A stretch of DNA of 64,000 bases, taken from contig JAJZDW010000015.1 in assembly GCA_021851405.1 (NCBI GenBank), forward strand, positions 17,716-81,715, given 5' to 3'. The notes beneath the pieces are model-generated. The model saw only the letters and a program-made list of their open reading frames with translations, did not search any database and was not told where the DNA came from. The position numbers were made by a program, and so were the translations under genes. Origin of the DNA: Pseudomonadota bacterium (lineage in GTDB: Bacteria > Pseudomonadota > Gammaproteobacteria > Steroidobacterales > Steroidobacteraceae). Shown one piece after another: positions 47,484 through 55,779 of the stretch. The number at the start of each line of letters is the position of its first letter. Positions within the stretch are counted from its first letter, which is position 1.

Positions 47484-47868
47484 TCAGCCGCAGTCCGCTG
47501 CGATGCGCGGCAAGCCGCAGCAGCACCCGCCAGAACAGCCGTTGGCCGAGCGGAACGCGCCGCGGCGGTATCGCCTGAAAAAACGCCGTTTGCACGTCTC
47601 GGTGCAGGTGCAGCGCCCGCGCTCGGATCACCCAGTGTTCAGGCGGACTCTCGAGGCGGTAGGCCTGCCCGCCCACCGCCGTCACTCGCGCAGCCGCCAG
47701 GGTCGCGGGCATCTCGCCCGGCGTGACACCGAGGAAGGTGAGCACCAGGCGTTCCGCCGGAGCATCGCGCGCCGCGCCGCTCAGCGTGAGCGCCGCACCG
47801 CTGCTGCGCACACAGGTCACGGACCCGACGAATTCCGCGCGCACGTGTTGACTGTTGGGATCGGACAT
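47461..47868 (-). CDS. Hypothetical protein, 135 aa
   Basis: No family recognised. The protein is soluble, with a strand-rich N-terminal half (VRAEFVGSVTCVRSSGAALTL and YRLESPPEHWVIRARALHLHR) and a basic helical end (RVPLGQRLFWRVLLRLAAHRSGL). It is the third gene of a minus-strand run SDR-methyltransferase-this gene, 15 bases after the methyltransferase, and overlaps the glycosyltransferase tail by 23 bases. The neighbourhood suggests lipid or glycolipid metabolism. The frame is convincing on spacing and codon pattern, but the function is unknown. Confidence 0.6.
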   Translation of the reverse strand: MSDPNSQHVRAEFVGSVTCVRSSGAALTLSGAARDAPAERLVLTFLGVTPGEMPATLAAARVTAVGGQAYRLESPPEHWVIRARALHLHRDVQTAFFQAIPPRRVPLGQRLFWRVLLRLAAHRSGLRLIRALRGR

Positions 47869-47883
47869 GGCGTAGTGCGGCGT

Positions 47884-48465
47884 TCAGCCGGCGGTCTCCA
47901 TTTCCCACACGACAAGGGGTGCACCGCGACGCAACCAGAACCCCGCCCCCACCTCGCGGAAGTGCCGGCTGAGGCGCGCTCGGTACCAGTCCGCGGCCCG
48001 CAGATGGACCTCGGGGTCCGTGCGAGTACGATCGCAATTGATCTGCCAATCGCGACGCGTCAGCGCACTGAAATACAACACGCCGCGGCACGCTCGCGCC
48101 AGACTGGCCAGCGCACCGGCGGCCTCGCGTGCGCCCAGGTATTGCAGCACGTCGTAACACACCACCAGATCGAACGGCTCCGTGACGCGAAATTCCTGCA
48201 ACGTGCCGTGCTGCCAGCCGTAGCGATCGCAGAGGTATTCGCTCGATTCGAGGCCGACGTATGCCGCCTTCGGCAGTGCGCGGCGCAGCGGGGCACGCAG
48301 CAGTCCGGTGCCGCAGCCGGCATCGAGCATACGGCGCACCGGCAAGCCGACGTGCGCGGTGAACGCGCCGATCAGCCTGGCGCGCGCGCGCATCTCGGCC
48401 CGACTCGTCACCGCGGTGCGCGGATCGAAGTAGAAGCGCTGGTAGTACGCTTGGTCGAAAGGCAT
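47884..48465 (-). CDS. Class I SAM-dependent methyltransferase
   Basis: This 193-residue protein has a Rossmann-type SAM-binding site: motif I MLDAGCGTGLLRAPLR near residue 47, then YVGLESSEYLCDRYGW (motif II acidic residue), and motif IV FDLVVCYDVLQYLG. The N-terminus DQAYYQRFYFDPRTAV is characteristic of a subgroup often found beside SDR enzymes. The acceptor could be a lipid or small molecule; nothing in the sequence decides. It starts three bases after the SDR gene stop, so the two are in one operon. Confidence 0.82.
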   Translation of the reverse strand: MPFDQAYYQRFYFDPRTAVTSRAEMRARARLIGAFTAHVGLPVRRMLDAGCGTGLLRAPLRRALPKAAYVGLESSEYLCDRYGWQHGTLQEFRVTEPFDLVVCYDVLQYLGAREAAGALASLARACRGVLYFSALTRRDWQINCDRTRTDPEVHLRAADWYRARLSRHFREVGAGFWLRRGAPLVVWEMETAG

Positions 48466-48468
48466 CGC

Positions 48469-49299
48469 TCAGGCACGTCCGTCGGCGGTCAGCCCGACGA
48501 GCCGTTCGCTGAGCTCGGCCAGGCGTTGGCGGGCCGTCGGGTCGTAGGCCTGGGGATGGGCCGTGGCGAGCTCCAGACCGTTGAAAAAGCTCCCCGTGGT
48601 CTGCGCCAGCGCCTCATCGCAGGCCAGACGCACAACCGCAGCTTCACCGCTCGCAATCGAGTTGACCGGCGCGACCCCCATGTCGCGCACCATGGCGGTA
48701 TCCATGTAGGTGGCCGGATGCAGGCAGTTGACCGTCACGCCACGCCCGCGCAACTGCTCGGCCAGATCGACGGTGAAGAGGATCTGCGCGAGTTTGCTCT
48801 GCGCATAGGCACGCATGCCGCTGTAGGCACGCTCGAGCATCAGGTTGTCGAAATCGAGCGGGTACTGCGCGCCGGAGGCGACGTTGATGATGCGGGCCGG
48901 GGCGCTGTGCTCGAGGAGCGGCAGCAGCAGCCGGGTGAGAAGAAAGCCGGAGAGATAATTCACGGCGAAACGCAGTTCGAGACCCTCTGCGCTCTGTTCG
49001 CGGCCGCTGACCCCGGGGGTGGCCGGACCGATGCCGGCATTGTTGATCAGCAGCTCAAGGCGCGGCTGCCCGCGCACCGCGGCGGCGAGCTGGCGCACCT
49101 CGGACACAGAGGCAAGGTCGGCGCGCACGAAGCGCGCCTCGCCGCCCTGCGCGGCGATTTCCTCGGCCAGCGCCCGACCGCGCTCCTCGTTGCGTCCGTG
49201 CAGCCAGAGGCGGTAGCCGCGCGTGGCGAGCGCTCGGGCCACGGCGCGGCCGAGCCCGTCCGTCGAGCCGGTCACCAGGGCTGTCTTTGCGGTGCTCAT
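48469..49299 (-). CDS. Short-chain dehydrogenase/reductase
   Basis: This 276-residue classical-type SDR has the cofactor motif VTGSTDGLGRAVARAL (T-G-x3-G-x-G), then an Arg-rich end of the second strand (LHGRNEERG) favouring NADPH. The structural NNAG is in LLINNAGIG, catalytic Ser in INVASGAQ, and the Y-x3-K in MRAYAQSKLA. It resembles retinol-dehydrogenase-like SDRs of bacteria (SGAQYPLDFDNLMLE), so the substrate may be a lipophilic alcohol or ketone. The start at 49299 gives the standard short N-terminus. It is divergent from the PEBP gene with about 80 bases between starts. Confidence 0.88.
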   Translation of the reverse strand: MSTAKTALVTGSTDGLGRAVARALATRGYRLWLHGRNEERGRALAEEIAAQGGEARFVRADLASVSEVRQLAAAVRGQPRLELLINNAGIGPATPGVSGREQSAEGLELRFAVNYLSGFLLTRLLLPLLEHSAPARIINVASGAQYPLDFDNLMLERAYSGMRAYAQSKLAQILFTVDLAEQLRGRGVTVNCLHPATYMDTAMVRDMGVAPVNSIASGEAAVVRLACDEALAQTTGSFFNGLELATAHPQAYDPTARQRLAELSERLVGLTADGRA

Positions 49300-49377
49300 G
49301 GCCGGATAGTTTGCCGGATGGGCTGCGCGCCTGCACACTGTTGCGCGGCGGCGCTCGGCGCCTCAGTGGAGATGATG

Positions 49378-50010
49378 ATGCGTGTGCGTGCGCGGCCCGA
49401 ACCGGGCCGTTCCCCGGCTCTGCTGGCCGGATGGTTGGCGTGGCTGCTGATGACACATGTTGCGCTCGCCGTGCCGGCGCGGGCACCCAGGGCGACACGG
49501 TTCAGCCTCGAGAGCCCCGACCTCACCGCCGGCGGCTGGGTCCCCCGCAGTCGCATCTACGATCGCGGTTGCCACGGCCGCAATCAGTCACCCGCGCTCG
49601 CCTGGCATCATGAGCCGGCCGGCACGCGCAGCCTCGCCGTGTTGGTCTATGATTCGGACGCCCCGGGAGGCTGGTGGCACTGGCTGGTCATCGACATCCC
49701 GGCCACCGTACGCGCGCTGCGCGCGGGCGCGGGCACCCCGGGGGCAACCGGACTACCCTCGGGAGCCGTGCAGACCCGCAATGATTTCGGCTTCCGCGGC
49801 TACGGCGGACCCTGTCCGCCTCCGGGCCCGCCCCACCATTACCACTTCTACCTGTATGCCCTGCGCGTAGCGCGCGTCGCGGTCGGCGCCGGCGCCCCGC
49901 CGGGGGCGGTGGCCGCTGCGGTGCGGGCCGCCGCCATTGCCGAGGCTGAGATCACGGTCCGCTACGGCCGCCGGCGGCCGTCGGTTGCGCGGCGGCGCCC
50001 GCGCGGGTAG
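49378..50010 (+). CDS. Secreted PEBP-family (YbhB/YbcL-like) protein
   Basis: This 210-residue protein has a signal peptide (ALLAGWLAWLLMTHVALA) and a phosphatidylethanolamine-binding-protein fold: RNQSPALAWHHEPAGTRSLAVLVYDSDAPG, HWLVIDIPA, and the ligand-pocket segment NDFGFRGYGGPCPPPGPPHHYHF with its conserved Pro/His. Three ATG codons are in a row (49372, 49375, 49378); GGAG at 49368-49371 is best placed for the third. The long open frame upstream of this is an artefact of GC-rich DNA. The family's bacterial role is poorly known. Confidence 0.85.
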   Translation: MRVRARPEPGRSPALLAGWLAWLLMTHVALAVPARAPRATRFSLESPDLTAGGWVPRSRIYDRGCHGRNQSPALAWHHEPAGTRSLAVLVYDSDAPGGWWHWLVIDIPATVRALRAGAGTPGATGLPSGAVQTRNDFGFRGYGGPCPPPGPPHHYHFYLYALRVARVAVGAGAPPGAVAAAVRAAAIAEAEITVRYGRRRPSVARRRPRG

Positions 50011-50070
50011 TCTGCGCGCCGCGCCAGAGCCTCTGCGCCCCCCCTGCGTCCCACTCAGACCACTGCCCAG

Positions 50071-51420
50071 ATGAACCCACCCCACCGCCGGCCGGCGGCC
50101 GCACGCCGCAGCGCGAACATCGGATTCGTCAGCCTCGGTTGTCCGAAGGCGCTGGTCGACTCCGAGCGCATCCTCACCACGCTGCGCGCCGAGGGCTACG
50201 GCATCAGTCCGAGCTACGAGCAGGCCGACCTGGTCGTGGTCAACACCTGCGGCTTCATTGATGCGGCAATCGACGAGTCGCTGCAGACCATCGGGGAGGC
50301 GCTCGAACACAACGGTCGAGTCATCGTCACCGGCTGCCTCGGGGCACGCCCCGAGCGCATTCTCGAGCGCCACCCGCACGTACTCAAAGTGACCGGTCCG
50401 CACGACTACGCCGGGGTGCTCGAGGCCGTACACCAGCATCTGCCGCCACCGCACGATCCGTTCCTCGATCTGGTGCCGCCACAGGGCATCCGGCTGACGC
50501 CGCGCCACTACGCGTATCTGAAGATCTCCGAGGGCTGCAACAATTCCTGCAGCTTCTGCATCATCCCGGCGCTGCGCGGCCGGCTCGCGAGCCGCCGCAT
50601 CGACGAGGTGCTCGCAGAAGCGCAGCGGCTGGTCGACGCCGGGGTGAAGGAGCTGCTCGTCATCTCGCAGGACACGAGCGCGTACGGTGCGGATATCCGC
50701 TACCGCGGCGCCACCTGGCGCGGGCGCGAGTACGAATCGCGCTTCATGGATCTGGCGCGCGCCCTGGGCACGCTCGGCAGCTGGGTACGGCTGCACTACG
50801 TCTATCCGTATCCCCACGTCGACGAAGTCATCGGATTGATGGCCGACGGACAGGTGCTGCCGTATCTGGACATTCCGTTCCAGCACGGCAGCCCGACCGT
50901 GCTGAAGCGGATGCGGCGGCCGGCGCATGCCGAAAACGTGCTTGAGCGCATCACGCAATGGCGGCGCGGGTGCCCGGAGTTGACGCTGCGCAGCACGTTC
51001 ATCGTCGGATTCCCGGGCGAGACCGACGCGGAGTTCGAGGAACTGCTGCAGTGGCTCAAGGCCGCTCAGCTCGATCGCGTGGGCTGCTTCAAGTACTCGC
51101 CCGTGGAAGGCGCGAGCGCCAATGCGATCGAGGGACACGTGCCGCCGCAGGTCCAGCAGGAGCGCTACGAGCGTTTCATGGAGTGCGCCGCGGCGATCAG
51201 TACCGAGCGACTGCAGCGGCGCGTGGGCCAGCGGGTGCGGGTCCTGGTGGATGCCGTGGACGAACACGGTGCCCTCGCGCGCAGCGCCGCGGAGGCCCCG
51301 GAAATCGATGGAATCGTGCGCATCGAGGATGGCGCACAGCTCACGCCCGGCGAGTGGGCCGAGGTCGACATCTGCGCGGCGGACACTTACGACCTGCAGG
51401 CGCGCATCGCCGCGCCGTAG
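50071..51420 (+). CDS. rimO: Ribosomal protein S12 methylthiotransferase
   Basis: This 449-residue radical-SAM enzyme adds a methylthio group to Asp89 of ribosomal protein S12. The N-terminal MTTase domain has cysteines in [23 protein letters not shown] and [10 protein letters not shown] (auxiliary 4Fe-4S cluster). The radical SAM motif C-x3-C-x2-C is in [21 protein letters not shown] domain closes the protein ([17 protein letters not shown]). Its length and the [10 protein letters not shown] segment separate RimO from MiaB. An 8-base hairpin follows at 51433-51460. Confidence 0.95.
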   Translation: MNPPHRRPAAARRSANIGFVSLGCPKALVDSERILTTLRAEGYGISPSYEQADLVVVNTCGFIDAAIDESLQTIGEALEHNGRVIVTGCLGARPERILERHPHVLKVTGPHDYAGVLEAVHQHLPPPHDPFLDLVPPQGIRLTPRHYAYLKISEGCNNSCSFCIIPALRGRLASRRIDEVLAEAQRLVDAGVKELLVISQDTSAYGADIRYRGATWRGREYESRFMDLARALGTLGSWVRLHYVYPYPHVDEVIGLMADGQVLPYLDIPFQHGSPTVLKRMRRPAHAENVLERITQWRRGCPELTLRSTFIVGFPGETDAEFEELLQWLKAAQLDRVGCFKYSPVEGASANAIEGHVPPQVQQERYERFMECAAAISTERLQRRVGQRVRVLVDAVDEHGALARSAAEAPEIDGIVRIEDGAQLTPGEWAEVDICAADTYDLQARIAAP

Positions 51421-51432
51421 CCGCCTGACGGG

Positions 51433-51460
51433 CGCGACGCCGCGCTGTGCAAGCGTCGCG
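51433..51460 (+). terminator. Hairpin after rimO, no T-run
   Basis: CGCGACGC at 51433-51440 pairs perfectly with GCGTCGCG at 51453-51460 across a 12-base loop, 12 bases after the rimO stop. No T-run follows, so it is a weak or rho-dependent terminator candidate, or simply a stable mRNA end. Confidence 0.35.
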
Positions 51461-51561
51461 AACCCTGCCGACTTGCTACGATAGATGGCACGAGGGGGCG
51501 CACGGCCGGCCGTACTGGACGGGCGCCTCGCCCCCGCCATCAACCCACGACGAGGGCATTC

Positions 51562-53133
51562 ATGTCCCGCTATCGCGCACTGCTCCTGACCGCTGCGCTG
51601 CTCGGCGCCGCTCCCGCGGCGCTCGCGCACGGCAAGCCGACTCCGGTCACCCCGGCCGCCAGCCCGAACCCCGAGACGTATTGGACGACGCCGCACACGG
51701 TGAGCACGTCTGGCCGCGTGAAGATCGGCGGCCACCTCATTCGCTACACCGCCAAGGCCGGAACGCTGATCCTGCGCGACAAGGCCGGCAAGCCGACCGG
51801 CGAGATGTTCTACGTCGCGTACTTCAAGGACGGCGCCCACCCGGACCGGCGGCCGATCGCCTTCCTCTACAACGGCGGTCCCGGCGGCAGCTCCGCGCCG
51901 CTGCACATCGGCGCCTTCGGGCCGGTGCGCGTGGTCACCCGCAGCCATGCGCATACCCCGCCGGCACCGTACCGGCTGGTCAGCAACCAGTACAGCCTGC
52001 TCGACGTCAGCGATCTGGTGTTCGTCGATGCCATGGGGACCGGCTTCAGCCGCATCATCGACAAAGCCGACGGTGGCGTCGGGACGCCGAAGATGTTCTA
52101 CGGAGTCGATGCCGACGGACAGGCCTTCACGCAGTTCATCACCCGCTTCCTGTCGCAGTATGACCGCTGGAACTCGCCGAAATACCTGATTGGCGAGAGC
52201 TACGGCACCACCCGCTCGGCGGTGGTCGCGGGCATGCTGGAAAACAACGACAACATCGACCTCAATGGTGTCGTGTTGTTGTCGACGATTCTGAACTTCG
52301 ACACCAGCATCGATCAGGCCAATCTGAATCCGGGCGTGAATCTGCCCTATGCGCTCGCCCTGCCGACCTACGCGGCAGTCGCCTGGTACCACAAACGCCT
52401 GGTGAATCCGCCCGCACGGTTGCACCCCTGGCTCGATCAGGTACAGCACTGGGCGATGGGACCGTACCTGGCGGCGCTGAACCGCGGCTCGGCGCTACCG
52501 GCGGCCGAGGAGCACGCGATCGCGGCGCAGATGGCCGAATACACCGGGCTCGGGCAGGATTACCTGCTCAAGGCGAACCTGCGGGTCACGGGCCCGGAAT
52601 TCGAGCAGGAACTGCTCAGCGCCGAAGGCAAGACCACCGGCCGCCTCGATGCACGCTTCTCCGGCCCGACGCTCGATCCGCTCGCCGAGTACGCCGAGTA
52701 CGATCCGCTGATCTCCGGCATCGGCTCGGCCTACGTGTCGGCGGCGAACGCCTACCTGCGCGACACGCTGCATTTCGGTGCCGGGCACCGCTACGTGTTT
52801 CTCTCCGCGAGCGTGGGCAACGACTGGAAGTGGTCGCACACGCCCCCGGGGGCGAGCTCGCCGGCACCGATCGCGCCGAATGTGTTGCCCGATCTGGCCA
52901 CGACCATGACACTCGATCCGCGGCTGAAGGTACTGGTCAATGCGGGGTACTTCGACCTGGCGACGCCGTACTACGCCGCCATGTACCAGATGCGCCAGCT
53001 GCCGATGCAGCCTGATCTTCAGAAGAATGTCGAATTCCGGTTCTACCACACCGGCCACATGATCTATGTTCGCCCGCAGGGCCTGGCGCACCTGCACGCG
53101 AACATCGCTCAGTTCATCCGTCAGACCGAGTGA
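51562..53133 (+). CDS. S10-family serine carboxypeptidase, secreted
   Basis: This 523-residue protein has a signal peptide (MSRYRALLLTAALLGAAPAALA) and the S10 alpha/beta-hydrolase fold. The oxyanion region is IAFLYNGGPGGSSAPL, the nucleophile Ser213 is in IGESYGTTRS, and the triad is completed by Asp465 (NAGYFDLATP) and His499 (YHTGHMIYV). It should act in the periplasm or outside the cell, releasing C-terminal residues from peptides at acidic pH, as known S10 enzymes do. A strong terminator follows directly at 53142-53174, so the gene is monocistronic. Confidence 0.9.
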   Translation: MSRYRALLLTAALLGAAPAALAHGKPTPVTPAASPNPETYWTTPHTVSTSGRVKIGGHLIRYTAKAGTLILRDKAGKPTGEMFYVAYFKDGAHPDRRPIAFLYNGGPGGSSAPLHIGAFGPVRVVTRSHAHTPPAPYRLVSNQYSLLDVSDLVFVDAMGTGFSRIIDKADGGVGTPKMFYGVDADGQAFTQFITRFLSQYDRWNSPKYLIGESYGTTRSAVVAGMLENNDNIDLNGVVLLSTILNFDTSIDQANLNPGVNLPYALALPTYAAVAWYHKRLVNPPARLHPWLDQVQHWAMGPYLAALNRGSALPAAEEHAIAAQMAEYTGLGQDYLLKANLRVTGPEFEQELLSAEGKTTGRLDARFSGPTLDPLAEYAEYDPLISGIGSAYVSAANAYLRDTLHFGAGHRYVFLSASVGNDWKWSHTPPGASSPAPIAPNVLPDLATTMTLDPRLKVLVNAGYFDLATPYYAAMYQMRQLPMQPDLQKNVEFRFYHTGHMIYVRPQGLAHLHANIAQFIRQTE

Positions 53134-53141
53134 TGCGAAGC

Positions 53142-53174
53142 GGCGGGGGCGGCTTTCCGTCCCCGCCCTTTTTT
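53142..53174 (+). terminator. Strong intrinsic terminator after S10 peptidase gene
   Basis: An 11-base GC-rich stem (53142-53152 with 53157-53167, one G-T pair) with a CTTT loop is followed by six T at 53169-53174. It begins eight bases after the peptidase stop. This is the clearest rho-independent terminator in the window and marks the end of the ordinary chromosomal stretch. Confidence 0.9.
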
Positions 53175-53359
53175 CGTGAGGAGGCCGGTGATCACGGGTG
53201 ATTGCGCCATGGCCCAAGGGTGGCATGGCACCATGACATGGCGAGGATCTCGAGTTCAGAGGCGGGAAGTGGGCATTCTTTGCGCTACGGTGCAAGCGTA
53301 CACGGGCGTTGATGGCAGCCTGCCCGAGTTCGCGGCGCGGTAATTCGATGGCGAGAGCG

Positions 53360-53462
53360 TCTCGCGGCGGTGCGCGGTGATGTCGATCCGGCACATGGCC
53401 GATTACTCGGGCCGAACCGCAAGACGGTCAAGAACATCGACAAACGCCCGCTCGAGCGGCGA
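53360..53462 (+). mobile_element. ISL3-family transposase relic, frameshifted
   Basis: In one frame 53380-53412 reads MSIRHMADYSG; shifted by one base, 53412-53462 continues PNRKTVKNIDKRPLERR. Together they resemble the stretch of ISL3-family transposases where an HTH region runs into the motif K-T-V-K-x-I-D-K-x-x-L. The match stops abruptly at 53462, where the antisense DUF6429 gene begins. Bases 53280-53360 may hold further decayed pieces but are unclear. It cannot encode a functional protein. Confidence 0.55.
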
Positions 53463-53564
53463 TGCCGCCCAGTCGAAGCTCTTCCAGACCCGGTACCCCT
53501 CGTGCCGGCCGAGGGACAGCAGCGCGAGCACGGCCTGATCGATCTTGTCGGTGTCGAGTTCCAT
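53403..53564 (-). pseudogene. DUF6429-like gene, truncated by ISL3 relic
   Basis: The first 34 codons read like a small DUF6429 protein: MELDTDKIDQAVLALLSL, then HEGYRVWKSFDW. Family members continue for about 30-50 more residues of their own sequence. Here the frame instead runs antisense through the ISL3 fragment (PLERAFVDVLDRLAVRPE) to a stop at 53403. The gene therefore looks broken at about 53462. It is coupled to the next gene upstream, eight bases away, an arrangement I have seen for this family in mobile regions. Residual function is doubtful. Confidence 0.6.
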
Positions 53565-53572
53565 GACGGACC

Positions 53573-53893
53573 TCACGAGGGATGCTCGGGGATGTCTCCA
53601 TTGTCCCAGAACGTGCCTTCCCACCCGGCGATGCGTCCCTCGTCATGGCAGCGAGGACAGAACCAGAGCACATCGTTGTTGTCGATGTCGAAGAAGAGGG
53701 TGAGCAGGGTGCCGCAAGGCTTTCGGCCCGGCCGGCGCCGGCAGTGCAACGTCGTCGGATCGTCGTACTGGGTGGCCTGGGAGACGATCTCCGTCCAGAA
53801 GGCGAAGAGGCGCTGGGCGCGCGGCGGCAAGGACGCCACCGTGCCGTTCGGCAGCAGGAAGTGCTGCAGATTGACCACCCAGGACTTGATCAT
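53573..53893 (-). CDS. Small cysteine-containing protein paired with DUF6429
   Basis: This 106-residue protein starts MIKSWVVNLQHFLLPNGTVASLP. It has a cysteine pair separated by Arg/Pro residues (HCRRRPGRKPCGTLL) and a C-terminal zinc-ribbon-like WFCPRCHDEGRIAGWEGTFWD. The layout suggests a small metal-binding protein. No named domain is known to me, but such a protein commonly precedes a DUF6429 gene in mobile regions. ATG at 53893 is the sensible start; the open frame upstream overlaps the DUF3617-like gene. Intact as far as can be seen; function unknown. Confidence 0.6.
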   Translation of the reverse strand: MIKSWVVNLQHFLLPNGTVASLPPRAQRLFAFWTEIVSQATQYDDPTTLHCRRRPGRKPCGTLLTLFFDIDNNDVLWFCPRCHDEGRIAGWEGTFWDNGDIPEHPS

Positions 53894-53900
53894 GCGCGTG

Positions 53901-54401
53901 TCAGCCCTTGGCCCCCAGGCACAGGCCGATGCGGTGACCCTGAGCCGAGATATGCACCGTTGCGGCAGGAATGGACACCGGTGCGCCCGTGATCCGCTGG
54001 TGCACGGTACCGGCAAAGCTGATCTGGCTGCCATCGTTGCCCGGCGTAATCACGAAATCCTCAGCCAAATGCGTCACCATGCCATTGGGCTCACTCGCCG
54101 TGCACGCCATCGTCACGTGATATCCCTGGGCGATGACCTGCAGCGCCGGCGCCGTGCAGTGGATATTGGGCGGCAGCTTCGCCATCAACGGCACCTTGGC
54201 CGGATTGGTATCTTTGATGCATTCCCGGGCAGTCTGGTGGATGGTCCGGGCCGCCCCGGCGAACATCTGCACGGTGGACGTGTAGTGAAACATCCACAGG
54301 CCAGGCTGCAGCTGGGTCGACGGTGGAGTTGCTTTGGCGATCGCCGGCAGCAGAGCCAACGCGAGCGCTGCGGAGGCGAGGTTCCGGTACTGGGATTTCA
54401 T
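53901..54401 (-). CDS. DUF3617-like secreted protein
   Basis: This 166-residue protein has a signal peptide (NLASAALALALLPAIAKA) and a mature domain with features of DUF3617: LQPGLWMFHYTSTVQM, a cysteine in ARECIKDTNPAKVPLM, then IHCTAPALQVIAQGYHVTMACTA with two more cysteines, and a closing GTVHQRITG. The family is periplasmic, probably disulfide-bonded, of unknown role. ATG at 54401 gives a normal signal peptide; the preceding 22 in-frame codons do not look native. Confidence 0.7.
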   Translation of the reverse strand: MKSQYRNLASAALALALLPAIAKATPPSTQLQPGLWMFHYTSTVQMFAGAARTIHQTARECIKDTNPAKVPLMAKLPPNIHCTAPALQVIAQGYHVTMACTASEPNGMVTHLAEDFVITPGNDGSQISFAGTVHQRITGAPVSIPAATVHISAQGHRIGLCLGAKG

Positions 54402-54485
54402 GTGGAGACCCTTCTGATCATCAGTAATGGACGGACTGAGCGGTATTTTTCGTTCTGCGCTGAGCACGCGACATTGCGATGCGGC

Positions 54486-55214
54486 TCAGTGAACCGTTTC
54501 GCCGCGGCTGTCCGAGCTTCCACAGCAGCGCTTGTACTTCTTGCCGCTGCCGCAGGGACACGGATCGTTGCGCCCGACCTTGGGATCGGCACGCTCGTAG
54601 GGCGCGCGCTGTGAGCGGCGCGCGGCCGCCTGCTGCGCGTACGTCGCCCGATCCTCCGTGAAATACCGGTACGCACGCGCCGCGCCGGCGAGCATGTCCG
54701 TCCACATGGCACGCGACTGTTCGTCCGTCAGCGGCTCCTTCGGCGCGGCGGGATCGACCTCCCCGGCCACGATCGGAATGCGGCGCACCAGCTCCTCACG
54801 TTCATCCTGGAGGATGCGGCTCCACCCCTGCGGGGCGAGACGGATGCCGTGCAGGTAGCCTCGCGCCCAAGCCCGGCCTGGAACACCGTCCTCGCCGGGT
54901 TCGCCCCGGTAGCCGATGTGGTACGTCTCGTGTTCGAAGTCCTGCGCGATGGCATTCCAGTAGCGCATCAAGAGCGCCATCATCTCCTGCACCGCCGCGA
55001 GATCACCGAGCAGCCTGCCGCCCTCGAGCGTCCCGCCCAGGATCACCGGCAGGTACTCGTGCGGCATGACGAGGGCGGGGCTCGCGATGAGCGCGCAGAA
55101 GAGGCCATCGACCGCCTCGAGCGAGAAGGCATCTGGATTGCGGTTCGCGGCGAGAAGCGCCGTCAGGCGCTCGATCTCGGCCTCGGAAAGCGATGGAGAT
55201 ACGGCGCCGCTCAC
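54486..55214 (-). CDS. YecA/UPF0149 family protein with SEC-C motif
   Basis: This 242-residue cytosolic protein has an N-terminal UPF0149/YecA-like helical domain ([32 protein letters not shown]) and a C-terminal SEC-C zinc motif ([21 protein letters not shown], residues about 213-233), the same metal-binding tail found on SecA. SEC-C proteins often act with chaperones or ribosomes. It starts with GTG in a 4-base overlap with the preceding 52-codon gene. Its role in this island is unknown; it may be chromosomal and simply trapped between insertions. Confidence 0.85.
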   Translation of the reverse strand: MSGAVSPSLSEAEIERLTALLAANRNPDAFSLEAVDGLFCALIASPALVMPHEYLPVILGGTLEGGRLLGDLAAVQEMMALLMRYWNAIAQDFEHETYHIGYRGEPGEDGVPGRAWARGYLHGIRLAPQGWSRILQDEREELVRRIPIVAGEVDPAAPKEPLTDEQSRAMWTDMLAGAARAYRYFTEDRATYAQQAAARRSQRAPYERADPKVGRNDPCPCGSGKKYKRCCGSSDSRGETVH

Positions 55215-55369
55215 TCGCCTTCCTCGCGCGCCAGAGCATCCATCGGCGGCCGCTCGCCGGCGACGAGCGCCGTGATGGCGCGGTCGAATTCATCGGGCTG
55301 GCTGGCCGGGATATCCGCCTCGACAGGGACCTTCTTCCCGGAAGGGGGCAGGCGGGTCACGTTGCGCAT
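55211..55369 (-). CDS. Small 52-aa protein coupled to YecA-like gene
   Basis: A 52-residue acidic protein, [20 protein letters not shown] at the start, then [20 protein letters not shown] and DALAREEGE. No domain recognised; it is predicted as one amphipathic helix with a Lys/Pro-rich N-terminus. Its stop overlaps the GTG start of the YecA-like gene (GTGA), the main reason to accept it as real. An in-frame TTG at 55405 is an alternative start. No ribosome site is obvious. Confidence 0.5.
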   Translation of the reverse strand: MRNVTRLPPSGKKVPVEADIPASQPDEFDRAITALVAGERPPMDALAREEGE

Positions 55370-55460
55370 GGAGTGCCGTCGTCCGAGGGAGAAAGCCGAA
55401 GCCAATTGTGAAACCGACTTATGAAACCTGCAAGCCTTTGATTCGAGCGGGACAGAACGG

Positions 55461-55565
55461 TGTTTCAGAACTTACCCATGACCAGCGGTTTGTAACCCAA
55501 CCACGCTTTGGATATTATACTCCATGCCTGCGGTTCTGCGCTTCGGTCGTGTGCGGGTCATGATC
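55461..55565 (+). repeat. Direct repeat copy A (promoter and 5' end of DUF4160 gene)
   Basis: This about 105-base segment reappears in diverged form at 58710-58815, in the same orientation. Both ends are perfectly shared: TGTTTCAGAACTTACC on the left and TGCGCTTCGGTCGTGTGCGGG near the right; the middle is roughly 60-70 percent alike by eye. Copy A holds a good promoter and the start codon; copy B has lost both. The two copies bracket 3.14 kb carrying a DUF2442 gene, IS fragments and the mntA-hepT-recombinase operon. Confidence 0.75.
55490..55518 (+). promoter_or_regulatory. Candidate sigma-70 promoter of DUF4160-DUF2442 pair
   Basis: TTGTAA (55490-55495) and TATTAT (55513-55518) are 17 bases apart, in an AT-richer patch just five bases before the DUF4160 ATG at 55524. 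In the second repeat copy the corresponding boxes have changed, so only this copy is likely active. Confidence 0.55.
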
Positions 55566-55779
55566 AACACGAACGATCATCGACCGGCTCACGTGCATGC
55601 GTGGGAAGGACGAAAGACGAAAGCAGGCCGTGTTCAATCTGAACTGTCCGTGAGGGCCGGTCGCCTTGCGTGAGAACTACGGCGTCTCCCTGCGGCAGGT
55701 CAATCGCCTGGCTCAATCGCTCGAGCCGCACATCGCGACCCTGTGTGCGGCGTGGAGGGCAATCCATGGTCATCACTAA
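55524..55779 (+). pseudogene. DUF4160 gene, frameshifted with internal stop
   Basis: Translation from 55524 gives MPAVLRFGRVRVMINTNDH and RPAHVHAWEG, the usual start of a DUF4160 protein. It then runs out of frame to a TGA at 55671. The rest of the family sequence lies in another frame: AVFNLNCP from 55627, an in-frame TGA at 55651-55653, then VALRENYGVSLRQVNRLAQ and CAAWRAIHGHH ending at 55779. So there is one frameshift (between about 55605 and 55627) and one nonsense change. DUF4160 genes normally pair with DUF2442, as here. It overlaps that gene by 14 bases. Confidence 0.8.

Noticed and set aside
47230..50010. A 926-codon plus-strand frame
   Set aside because: Only the end encodes the PEBP protein with a signal peptide; the remainder crosses the glycosyltransferase and the antisense SDR/methyltransferase genes.
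49753..52449. An 898-codon minus-strand frame
   Set aside because: It is antisense to rimO and the S10 peptidase, both secure.
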